Positions 14,384 to 20,733 of a DNA stretch of 20,733 nt are shown here, one piece after another. The stretch comes from Betaproteobacteria bacterium. Its GTDB lineage: Bacteria; Pseudomonadota; Gammaproteobacteria; Burkholderiales; Thiobacillaceae. Under the pieces are notes generated by a model. It ran no database searches, was not told the DNA's origin, and was given only the letters and a program-made list of their open reading frames with translations. Location of the stretch: positions 1-20,733 of the forward strand of contig VGVU01000011.1 of assembly GCA_016873905.1 (NCBI GenBank), read 5' to 3'. The position numbers and the translations under genes are program-made. Position 1 is the first letter of the stretch. Every line of letters starts with the position of its first letter.

Positions 14384-15243
14384 CGGTCGCCGCGGTCGCA
14401 GACAATACTGACGAGGGTGGCGTTTTCGACCTCGGCAGCGATCTGCAACGCGGCGCAGAGCGCACCGCCCGAGGAGACGCCGGCAAAGATGCCTTCCTCA
14501 CGCGCCAGGCGGCGCGTCATTTCCTCCGCTGCCTGTTGGCCCACATAGATCATTCGGTCCACCCGCGAAAAATCGCAGATCGCCGGCAGATAGGCCTCCG
14601 GCCATTTGCGAATGCCGGGGATCTGCGCGCCTTCCTCTGGCTGCACACCCACAATCTGAATGGCGGGATTTTGCGCCTTGAGATAACGCGAACAGCCCAT
14701 GATCGTGCCGGTCGTCCCCATGCTGGAGACAAAATGGGTTATCGCACCGCCGGTGTCACGCCAGATCTCCGGGCCCGTGGTGTCAAAATGCGCCTGCGGG
14801 TTGTCCGGATTGGAGAATTGGTCGAGCAAGCGCCCCCCGCGTTCACGGGCAATCGCTTCAGCACGGTCACGAGCGCCCTCCATCCCGGCCTCACGGCTCA
14901 CCAGCACCAACTCGGCACCATAGGCGCTCATCGCCCAGCGCCGCTCCATGGACAAATGCTCGGGCATCACCAGCACCATCTTGTAGCCCATCATCGCCGC
15001 CGCCATCGCCAGCGCGATACCGGTGTTGCCCGATGTCGCCTCGACCAGGGTGTCACCCGGCCGGATCTCGCCGCGTTCGGCCGCGCGCTGGATCATGCTG
15101 AGGGCGGGACGGTCCTTCACCGAGCCCGCCGGATTGTTACCCTCAAGTTTCAGCAAGAGGGTGTTGCCGCGCCCAAGGCCCAGGCGTTTCAAGCGCACCA
15201 GCGGGGTATTGCCGACGGTATTCTCGATGTGCGGATAATTCAC
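14356..15243 (-). CDS. cysM: Cysteine synthase B
   Basis: CysM is a PLP enzyme making cysteine (or S-sulfocysteine from thiosulfate) from O-acetylserine. The 295 residues include the PLP lysine Lys43 in GSVKDRPAL, the phosphate loop EATSGNTGIALA, and MPEHLSMERR followed by EAGMEGARD, which point to CysM (E. coli 303) rather than CysK (323). The loop SSMGTTGTIMG and the C-terminal CDRGDRYLSTGVF are also family marks. The start is GTG, overlapping the pyrF stop as GTGA, so translation is likely coupled to pyrF. The 3' end overlaps the convergent metal permease gene. Confidence 0.93.
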   Translation of the reverse strand: MNYPHIENTVGNTPLVRLKRLGLGRGNTLLLKLEGNNPAGSVKDRPALSMIQRAAERGEIRPGDTLVEATSGNTGIALAMAAAMMGYKMVLVMPEHLSMERRWAMSAYGAELVLVSREAGMEGARDRAEAIARERGGRLLDQFSNPDNPQAHFDTTGPEIWRDTGGAITHFVSSMGTTGTIMGCSRYLKAQNPAIQIVGVQPEEGAQIPGIRKWPEAYLPAICDFSRVDRMIYVGQQAAEEMTRRLAREEGIFAGVSSGGALCAALQIAAEVENATLVSIVCDRGDRYLSTGVFS

Positions 15244-15935
15244 GCCGTCACCTCGACATGGATGGCTAACAGGGCCGCCAGCGGATCAGGGGCCTGGGTA
15301 ATCGGACGGCCAATCACCAGGTAATGCGCGCCAGCGGCCAAGGCCTGGGTCGGGGTCAGGATGCGTTTCTGATCCCCAAGCTCCGCCCCCGCAGGGCGGA
15401 TGCCCGGGGTGACCTTGATAAAACCATCACCGAGAGTCTCACGCAGCATCGTGGCCTCGCGCGCTGAACAGACCACCCCCTCCAGCCCGGCCTGTTGCGC
15501 CAGCCGCGCCAGGCGCAACACCTGGTCCTGAGGTTCGCAATCAAGACCTATGTCGTGCAAATCCTTGCCCTCCATGCTGGTCAGCACGGTGACCGCAATC
15601 AGGTGCGGCGGATGCTCAAAATCCATCAGGGCCTCGCGCGCCGCCTGCATCATGGCCAGGCCGCCGCTGGCATGGACATTGACCATCCACACCCCCAGTC
15701 GTGCCGCCGCCTTGCACGCCGCCGCCACGGTATTGGGGATATCGTGGAACTTGAGATCAAGAAAAACGCTATGGCCGAGGCTATGCAGATCCTCGATCAG
15801 GTCCGGTCCGGCTGCGACAAACAACTCCTTGCCCACCTTAACCCGGCAACGCATGGGATCCAGTTGACGCGCCAGGGCCAGCGCGGGAGGGGCCTCGGGA
15901 TAATCAAGGGCCACAATAATACGAGGGTCATGCAT
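15240..15935 (-). CDS. pyrF: Orotidine 5'-phosphate decarboxylase
   Basis: PyrF catalyses the last step of UMP synthesis. The 231-residue protein has the expected catalytic set Asp11 (VALDY), Lys33 (VKVGKELF) and Asp60-x-Lys62-xx-Asp65 in FLDLKFHDIPNT, plus the phosphate-binding TPGIRP and GAHYLVIGRPIT. The frame runs much further upstream into lapB, but the ATG at 15935 gives the canonical MHDPRIIVALDY; the extension has no similarity to the family. It starts 25 bases after lapB with no strong ribosome site, and its stop overlaps the cysM start. lapB-pyrF is a conserved gammaproteobacterial pair. Confidence 0.96.
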   Translation of the reverse strand: MHDPRIIVALDYPEAPPALALARQLDPMRCRVKVGKELFVAAGPDLIEDLHSLGHSVFLDLKFHDIPNTVAAACKAAARLGVWMVNVHASGGLAMMQAAREALMDFEHPPHLIAVTVLTSMEGKDLHDIGLDCEPQDQVLRLARLAQQAGLEGVVCSAREATMLRETLGDGFIKVTPGIRPAGAELGDQKRILTPTQALAAGAHYLVIGRPITQAPDPLAALLAIHVEVTA

Positions 15936-15960
15936 GGGAATGTATGGGGATAGATTAGAG

Positions 15961-17118
15961 TCAGTCGCGATGCAAGCGTTCCGGCGCGAGGGTCTCCCAA
16001 CGCGCACAGGCCGGACATTGCCAGAAATGTTGCCGCGCCTTGAAACCACAGCTACGGCATTGATAATAGGACTGCGCACTCGCCTGCCGATGCACAAGGT
16101 CTTGGGCCGTGCGCAGTTCCAGACTCGTCTGAGCAGAGGCCGTCTCGGCCTGCAGCCAGTCATCCAGCACGAGCAGATCCGGCTTCTTGAGCAAGGCCGC
16201 CGCCGCCATGTCGCGGGCGGCCGCCCAACCGTGATGCGTCGCCACCAGCGAGAACAGGCTGTGCGCCAGGTCGGCGCTGGCATGGCGATCCAGACAGGCC
16301 TGCAGGTAAGTCAGGCCCGCCTCGGCCTCCCCCAGGCGCTGGCTGGCGGCAAAGATGCGTTCCGCCACGAGCGGCAGATACGCCGACTGCACCTGTTCGA
16401 CACGCTTCCAGTGCGCCAGGGCCGCCCGATCATCGCCGGCCTGTGCATCCAGGTCGCCCAATAGAATCAAGGCCCGCACCGATTTCGCACTCACCGCAAC
16501 CGCCTCGGCCAGATGGCCACGCGCGGCGTCGGTTTGTCGCTCCTGAATCGCATTCAGCGCCTGCTCACAGAGGTAGTGGGCAATCTCGGCATCGCCCCCG
16601 CCCGCGCCCAAGGCCGCCAGTTTGCGCAAGGTATCGGCCGCCTGGGCCCATTCCTTTTCGAGAACAAAGATCTGTTGCAGGTTCTGCAAGGCCTCGCGTG
16701 CGTAGGGGCCCTTCTGCAACTGCCTGAAGGTGTCCTCGGCCCGATCCAGCATGCCGGCCTTGTGGTAATCCTGGCCCAGCTCATAGAGCGCGCGCTGGCG
16801 CTGGCTCGCATCCAGATCGGTACGATCCACAAGATTCTGATGAACCCGCAAGGCACGATCCACCTCGCCCCGACGGCGAAACAGGGCGCCCAGCGCAAAA
16901 TGCAGATCCAGGGTATCCGGGTCCAGGCGGGCTAACTCAAGGAAGGACTCGATAGCCTGATCGGGTTGTTCATTGAGGAGATGACTCAGACCCTTGAAAT
17001 AGGATTCCGGAACGGCACGCGACTCCTTGATCACATCGCGCAGATCGACTCGCGCCGCTAACCAGCCCAGCGCAAAGAAGAGTGGCAGTAACAACAGGTG
17101 CCAGATTTCAAGTTCCAT
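15961..17118 (-). CDS. lapB: LPS assembly protein LapB (TPR protein)
   Basis: LapB (YciM) is an inner-membrane-anchored TPR protein that, in E. coli, promotes FtsH degradation of LpxC and so limits LPS synthesis. The 385 residues (E. coli 389) comprise an N-terminal membrane segment (about 3-22), repeated TPR helices from about 40 to 330 and a C-terminal rubredoxin-like metal site with Cys354, Cys357, Cys368 and Cys371 (CRSCGF and CPAC). The ATG at 17118 gives the anchor directly; no clear Shine-Dalgarno sequence precedes it. The partner gene lapA, usually just upstream, is absent from the 188-base gap before ihfB. Confidence 0.94.
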   Translation of the reverse strand: MELEIWHLLLLPLFFALGWLAARVDLRDVIKESRAVPESYFKGLSHLLNEQPDQAIESFLELARLDPDTLDLHFALGALFRRRGEVDRALRVHQNLVDRTDLDASQRQRALYELGQDYHKAGMLDRAEDTFRQLQKGPYAREALQNLQQIFVLEKEWAQAADTLRKLAALGAGGGDAEIAHYLCEQALNAIQERQTDAARGHLAEAVAVSAKSVRALILLGDLDAQAGDDRAALAHWKRVEQVQSAYLPLVAERIFAASQRLGEAEAGLTYLQACLDRHASADLAHSLFSLVATHHGWAAARDMAAAALLKKPDLLVLDDWLQAETASAQTSLELRTAQDLVHRQASAQSYYQCRSCGFKARQHFWQCPACARWETLAPERLHRD

Positions 17119-17149
17119 GCAGTGGGTCGGAGGAGTTCAAGGTAGCGGG

Positions 17150-17155
17150 ATTGTA
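17150..17155 (-). promoter_or_regulatory. Weak candidate -10 box for lapB-pyrF-cysM
   Basis: Because a terminator separates ihfB from lapB, a promoter is expected in the 17119-17244 gap. Read on the minus strand, TACAAT is the best -10-like hexamer, 31 bases before the ATG. No good -35 element lies at the proper distance, so this is only a candidate. Confidence 0.25.
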
Positions 17156-17244
17156 ACGGAGCTTTGCTTAGTAGCCCTAAGGTATTTCCGCGCCAGAACG
17201 CCCGCCCTAAAACAAAACACCCGCCAAAAAAGGCACCCGAAGAC

Positions 17245-17270
17245 AAAAAAGACACCCAAAGGTGTCTTTT
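17245..17270 (-). terminator. Intrinsic terminator after ihfB
   Basis: AAAAGACACC and GGTGTCTTTT form a perfect 10-bp stem around a four-base loop (17247-17270). On the minus strand the stem runs into six T residues. It lies 36 bases past the ihfB stop, and would end the aroA/cmk/rpsA/ihfB transcripts before lapB. On the plus strand only four T residues follow, so action is mainly on the minus strand. Confidence 0.88.
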
Positions 17271-17306
17271 CTGCGAGCGGTACCTACAGATGCCCCGGGT
17301 AGCGGG

Positions 17307-17618
17307 TCAATCTTTCGGCGACTCAGCCATCTTGTTGCCCACGCCATCGACGCGATCACGCAATTCCTTGCCGGCCTTGAAGTGCGGGACGAACTTGCCG
17401 CCCACCTCCACGCGATCACCGGTCTTGGGATTGCGCCCGACCCGCGGCGGACGCCAGCTCAGGGAAAAGCTGCCAAAGCCGCGAATCTCGATGCGACGAC
17501 CCGCCATCAAGGTATCCACCATCAGATCAAGGATAGTCTTGACCGCGAGTTCCCCATCCGTTGCGAGCAGATGGGGATGACGCGCAGCCAGCCGGTCAAT
17601 CAATTCCGACTTGGTCAT
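17307..17618 (-). CDS. ihfB: Integration host factor beta subunit
   Basis: IhfB pairs with IhfA to form the DNA-bending protein IHF. The 103 residues (E. coli 94) begin MTKSELIDRLA and contain IEIRGFGSFSL and GRNPKTGDRVEV with the intercalating-arm proline, followed by FKAGKELRDRV. The beta rather than alpha or HU assignment rests on the MTKSELI start and on the position 10 bases after rpsA. A short C-terminal extension (DGVGNKMAESPKD) makes it slightly longer than the enteric protein. A strong terminator follows. Confidence 0.95.
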   Translation of the reverse strand: MTKSELIDRLAARHPHLLATDGELAVKTILDLMVDTLMAGRRIEIRGFGSFSLSWRPPRVGRNPKTGDRVEVGGKFVPHFKAGKELRDRVDGVGNKMAESPKD

Positions 17619-17628
17619 GACTCACCCG

Positions 17629-19338
17629 TTAGCTGTTGTTTTCGAGCTTAGCCTTGAGCAATGCGCCCAGATTGGTGGTTCCGGCATTGACCTGCTGCTC
17701 GGACGCAACCTTCTTCATTGCGTTCGCCTGCTCGGCCATGTCGCGGGCCTTCACCGACAGGTTGATCTGGCGGTTCTTGCGATCCACATTGATGATCACG
17801 CATTCCACCACATCCCCATCCTTCAGATGGGTACGGATGTCCTCGACGCGCTCACGCGACAGCTCGGATGCGCGCAGATAGCCCTCGATTCCCTCGGCCA
17901 ACTGGACCACGGCGCCCTTCGCGTCCATCGACTTGACCGTGCCGCTGACAATGGCACCCTTGTCGTTGGTCGTCACATAGCTGGTGAACGGATCAATGTC
18001 GAGCTGCTTCACGCCCAGGGAAATGCGTTCCTTGTCGGTGTCGATGGCCAGCACCACGGCATGAACCTCGTCACCCTTCTTGTAGTCACGCAGGGCCTCT
18101 TCGCCCGGCTTGTCCCAAGACAGGTCGGACAGGTGCACCAAACCGTCGATGTTGCCGTTGAGGCCGATGAAGATACCGAAATCGGTGATCGACTTGACCT
18201 GACCGGTGACCTTGTCGCCCTTCTTGACATTCATGGAGAAGTCTTCCCACGGGTTGGCGCGGCACTGCTTCATGCCCAGAGAAATGCGACGACGGTCCTC
18301 GTCGATCTCCAGCACCATGACCTCGACCTCGTCGCCCAGGGAAACCATCTTGCCCGGGTTGACATTCTTGTTGGTCCAATCCATTTCGGACACATGCACC
18401 AGGCCTTCGATGCCCGGTTCGATCTCGACGAAGCAGCCGTAGTCGGTCAGATTGGCAACCTTACCGAACAGACGGGTCTTGGCCGGATAACGACGCGCCA
18501 GGCCCACCCACGGATCTTCGCCCAGCTGCTTCATGCCCAGGGAGACGCGGCCGCGCTCCTGGTCAAACTTGAGCACCACGGCGGTGACTTCTTCACCCAC
18601 GGCGATGACTTCGGACGGGTGCTTGACACGACGCCAGGCCAGATCGGTAATGTGCAGCAGGCCATCCATGCCGCCCAGATCAACAAAGGCACCGTACTCG
18701 GTAATGTTCTTGACCACGCCCTTGATGATGGCGCCTTCCTTCAGGGTCTCCAGCAGAACGGCACGCTCGGCGCCCGTGCTGACTTCCAGAACAGCCTTGC
18801 GCGACACAACCACATTGTTGCGCTTGCGATCGAGCTTGATGACCTTCAGGTCGGTCTCACGATTTTCAAACGGGGTGGTGTCCTTGACCGGACGGTTGTC
18901 CAGCAACGAACCCGGCAGGAAGGCACGGATACCATTGACCATAACAGCCAGACCGCCCTTGACCTTGCCCTGTACCTGACCCTTGATCACGCGGCCCTCT
19001 TCCATGGCCTCTTCCAGATCCAGCCAGGCGGCCAAACGCTTGGCACGATCGCGCGACAACTTGGTCGCACCAAAACCGTCTTCGATGGACTCAATAGCCA
19101 CCTTGACGAAATCATGCAACTTGACCTCGATCTCACCCTTGTCGTTGAGGAACTCTTCCAGGGGGATCAGGCTCTCGGACTTGAGGCCGGCGTTGACGGT
19201 AACAAAGTTGTGATCGATTCCCACCACCTCAGCGGTGATGATCTCGCCGGAACGCATCTCCTGACGGGCGATGCTCTCTTCAAAGAGGGCGGCAAAAGAT
19301 TCCATGGATTCGACGGGGGTTGCAGTAGCAGTAGACAT
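17629..19338 (-). CDS. rpsA: 30S ribosomal protein S1
   Basis: S1 binds mRNA to the 30S subunit and unfolds structured leaders. The 569 residues (E. coli 557) contain six S1 RNA-binding repeats. The first two, near 30-170, are degenerate and bind the ribosome; the rest follow to about 530, each with the pattern YGxFVxL...GLxHxSDLxW and RxSLGxKQ. The ATG at 19338 gives MSTATATPVESMESFAALFEES. Its leader has no good Shine-Dalgarno sequence (only a GAG seven bases away), as known for autoregulated rpsA in E. coli. It lies between cmk and ihfB in the standard order. Confidence 0.97.
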   Translation of the reverse strand: MSTATATPVESMESFAALFEESIARQEMRSGEIITAEVVGIDHNFVTVNAGLKSESLIPLEEFLNDKGEIEVKLHDFVKVAIESIEDGFGATKLSRDRAKRLAAWLDLEEAMEEGRVIKGQVQGKVKGGLAVMVNGIRAFLPGSLLDNRPVKDTTPFENRETDLKVIKLDRKRNNVVVSRKAVLEVSTGAERAVLLETLKEGAIIKGVVKNITEYGAFVDLGGMDGLLHITDLAWRRVKHPSEVIAVGEEVTAVVLKFDQERGRVSLGMKQLGEDPWVGLARRYPAKTRLFGKVANLTDYGCFVEIEPGIEGLVHVSEMDWTNKNVNPGKMVSLGDEVEVMVLEIDEDRRRISLGMKQCRANPWEDFSMNVKKGDKVTGQVKSITDFGIFIGLNGNIDGLVHLSDLSWDKPGEEALRDYKKGDEVHAVVLAIDTDKERISLGVKQLDIDPFTSYVTTNDKGAIVSGTVKSMDAKGAVVQLAEGIEGYLRASELSRERVEDIRTHLKDGDVVECVIINVDRKNRQINLSVKARDMAEQANAMKKVASEQQVNAGTTNLGALLKAKLENNS

Positions 19339-19398
19339 AAGGGCTCGTTAAAAAACCGAAAGGCAAGGTGCCGGATCGGGCTGCGTTAGGATCGCAAT

Positions 19399-19424
19399 AA
19401 AAAAACCGCAGGACAGCCCTGCGG
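19399..19424 (-). terminator. Intrinsic terminator or attenuator after cmk
   Basis: CCGCAGG (19406-19412) and CCTGCGG (19418-19424) form a 7-bp GC-rich stem with a five-base loop. On the minus strand it is followed by seven T residues. It lies 21 bases past the cmk stop and 60 bases before rpsA, so it would separate aroA-cmk from rpsA or attenuate readthrough into rpsA. Confidence 0.85.
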
Positions 19425-19445
19425 GTCGTCAATTCAGCCGGGCCA

Positions 19446-20111
19446 TCAGGCCTGGCTGGATGCCTTCGCGTACGCTACCAGGACCCAATTCACGGCATCA
19501 TCAATGCCCATGTTCGAGGTCTCCAGCAACTGCGCGTCGGCGGTCTTCTGCAAGGGTGCTGCGGCTCGGGCGGCATCACGCGCATCCCGCTCCTGAAGGT
19601 CTTGCAAGAGGGCCGCAAGATTAGCACTGAATCCTTTTTCGATCAACTGTTTATAGCGCCGATCTGCACGCACCTCAGCGCTCGCTGTCAAAAATACCTT
19701 GAGGTCCGCGTCCGGGAAGACCACCGCGCCCATATCGCGCCCATCCGTCACCAATCCAGGGGCCTTGCGAAAGCCCCGCTGCAACTGTAGTAGCGCCGCA
19801 CGCAAGGCCGGCAACGCGGCAATTTGCGAAGCGGCACGACCGGCCTCCTCGGTGCGAATGGCATCGCCCACCGCCACCCCCGCCAGCCACACCTCCACTC
19901 CGTCAAAGCGCAGGTCAAGGGCGGCCGCGAGACGCGCCAAGCCGTCCTCGTCATCCAGCGCCACGCCGCGCTGCTGCGCCGCATAGGCGGTCACGCGATA
20001 AATCGCGCCAGAATCAAGGTAATGAAAACCCAGGGCCTGCGCCACGCGCGCCGCCACCGTGCCCTTGCCCGAGGCAGAAGGGCCGTCAATTGCAATCACA
20101 GGAATTGTCAT
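19446..20111 (-). CDS. cmk: Cytidylate kinase
   Basis: Cmk phosphorylates CMP and dCMP with ATP. The protein of 221 residues (E. coli 227) has the P-loop GPSASGKGT at 10-18, the LDSGAIYR substrate block, TDGRDMGAVVFPDA and a lid with several arginines (RDARDAARAAAPL). Two ATG codons lie six bases apart (20117 and 20111). The second is chosen because the GAG preceding the first is then six bases away, a normal ribosome-site distance; the longer form adds only Met-Asn. It follows aroA by about 30 bases, as in many gammaproteobacteria, and is followed by a terminator. Confidence 0.95.
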   Translation of the reverse strand: MTIPVIAIDGPSASGKGTVAARVAQALGFHYLDSGAIYRVTAYAAQQRGVALDDEDGLARLAAALDLRFDGVEVWLAGVAVGDAIRTEEAGRAASQIAALPALRAALLQLQRGFRKAPGLVTDGRDMGAVVFPDADLKVFLTASAEVRADRRYKQLIEKGFSANLAALLQDLQERDARDAARAAAPLQKTADAQLLETSNMGIDDAVNWVLVAYAKASSQA

Positions 20112-20142
20112 GTTCATCTCAGCGTTTCGTTAACCCGGATCC

Positions 20143-20733
20143 TTACACCCGAATCCGCGCAAACGCGTCGAAATAGGTCGGGAAGGTCTTGGCGGTACAT
20201 TTCGGGTCGTTGATGCGTACCGGCGTGCCGCCGACGGCGACCAGCGAGAAGCACATCGCGATACGGTGATCGTCATAGGTATCAATGGCGGCGTTGGGTG
20301 TGAGCTTCTTCGGCGGCGTCACAAGGATGTAATCGGCGCCCTCTTCCACCGTGGCCCCCAGCTTGCGCAACTCGGTGGCCATGGCGGCGATGCGGTCGGT
20401 TTCCTTGACCCGCCAAGAGGCAATGTTGTTGAGCCGCGTCGGGCCATTGGCGAACAGAGCGACCACGCACAGGGTCATCGCCGCATCGGGGATGTGGTTG
20501 CAATCGAGCGTAATGCCTTCCAGCCGGTCGGCACAGCCACGCCGACATTCGATGGAGTTGGGGCCAAAGCTCAGCTCAGCGCCCATGCGCGCCAAGGCCT
20601 CGGCAAAACGCACATCGCCCTGAATGCTGTTGCGCCCCACGCCATCGACGCGCACCGGACCGTGGCCGATCGCCCCCGCCGCGAGGAAATACGAGGCCGA
20701 CGAGGCATCACCCTCCACCTCGATCTCGCCGGG
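20143..20733 (-). CDS. aroA: EPSP synthase, C-terminal fragment
   Basis: AroA joins shikimate 3-phosphate and phosphoenolpyruvate to 5-enolpyruvylshikimate 3-phosphate in aromatic amino acid synthesis. Only the last 196 residues are inside the window; the gene starts beyond the right edge. The fragment includes EGDASSASYFLAAGAIG, the catalytic-aspartate block HIPDAAMTLCVVALF, WRVKETDRIAAMATELRKLG, the DDHRIAMCFSL active-site loop and the C-terminal CTAKTFPTYFDAF. It is upstream of cmk, the usual arrangement. Nothing appears broken in the visible part. Confidence 0.96.
   Translation of the reverse strand, partial: PGEIEVEGDASSASYFLAAGAIGHGPVRVDGVGRNSIQGDVRFAEALARMGAELSFGPNSIECRRGCADRLEGITLDCNHIPDAAMTLCVVALFANGPTRLNNIASWRVKETDRIAAMATELRKLGATVEEGADYILVTPPKKLTPNAAIDTYDDHRIAMCFSLVAVGGTPVRINDPKCTAKTFPTYFDAFARIRV

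Noticed and set aside
15936..16283. N-terminal extension of the pyrF frame into lapB
   Set aside because: The extension overlaps lapB's C-terminal coding region in another frame, and PyrF proteins start at the MHDPRIIVALDY equivalent.
17611..19389. A 592-codon plus-strand frame opposite rpsA
   Set aside because: It mirrors the S1 repeats in antisense and resembles no protein; rpsA is unambiguous on the minus strand.

Overview
The window is an ordinary chromosomal stretch of a moderately GC-rich gammaproteobacterium. Two gene orders support this: yceD-rpmF-plsX-fabH-fabD-fabG-acpP-fabF-pabC and aroA-cmk-rpsA-ihfB-lapB-pyrF are both typical of that class. I cannot name the genus. No phage, transposon, CRISPR array, tRNA or rRNA gene is visible.

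Layout. (1) Positions 1-6254, minus strand: the fatty-acid synthesis cluster, transcribed yceD, rpmF, plsX, fabH, fabD, fabG, acpP, fabF, pabC, with pabC cut by the left edge. A good sigma-70-like promoter sits directly in front of yceD and another in front of acpP. A hairpin lies over the plsX ribosome binding site. (2) Positions 6346-10945, plus strand, divergent from the first block: a two-gene biotin-dependent carboxylase (biotin carboxylase, then carboxyltransferase with biotin carrier; most likely two-subunit pyruvate carboxylase), then a YceF-type Maf nucleotide pyrophosphatase and an RsmI-like methyltransferase of unknown substrate. (3) Positions 11041-14383, plus strand: a metal-handling locus encoding a small exported Cys/His protein (DUF2946-like), an outer-membrane porin-like protein with Cys/His motifs, a zinc-type ABC substrate-binding protein and its permease. 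No ATPase gene is present. (4) Positions 14356-17118, minus strand: lapB-pyrF-cysM, convergent with and overlapping the permease gene. (5) Positions 17307-20733, minus strand: aroA (cut by the right edge), cmk, rpsA, ihfB, with clear intrinsic terminators after cmk and after ihfB.

How the genes work together. Block 1 makes acyl carrier protein and the malonyl-ACP elongation enzymes and, through PlsX, feeds phospholipid synthesis. LapB in block 4 controls the competing LPS pathway in known gammaproteobacteria. Block 2 probably supplies oxaloacetate from pyruvate. Block 3 looks like an outer- and inner-membrane route for zinc or a similar metal that must borrow an ATPase from elsewhere. Blocks 4 and 5 are housekeeping genes for shikimate, CMP, translation, DNA bending, UMP and cysteine.

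Most of the window is conserved housekeeping. The parts most worth a second look are the ATPase-less metal locus, the near-leaderless arrangement at yceD, and the small RNA structures between rpmF and plsX and between the porin and substrate-binding protein genes.
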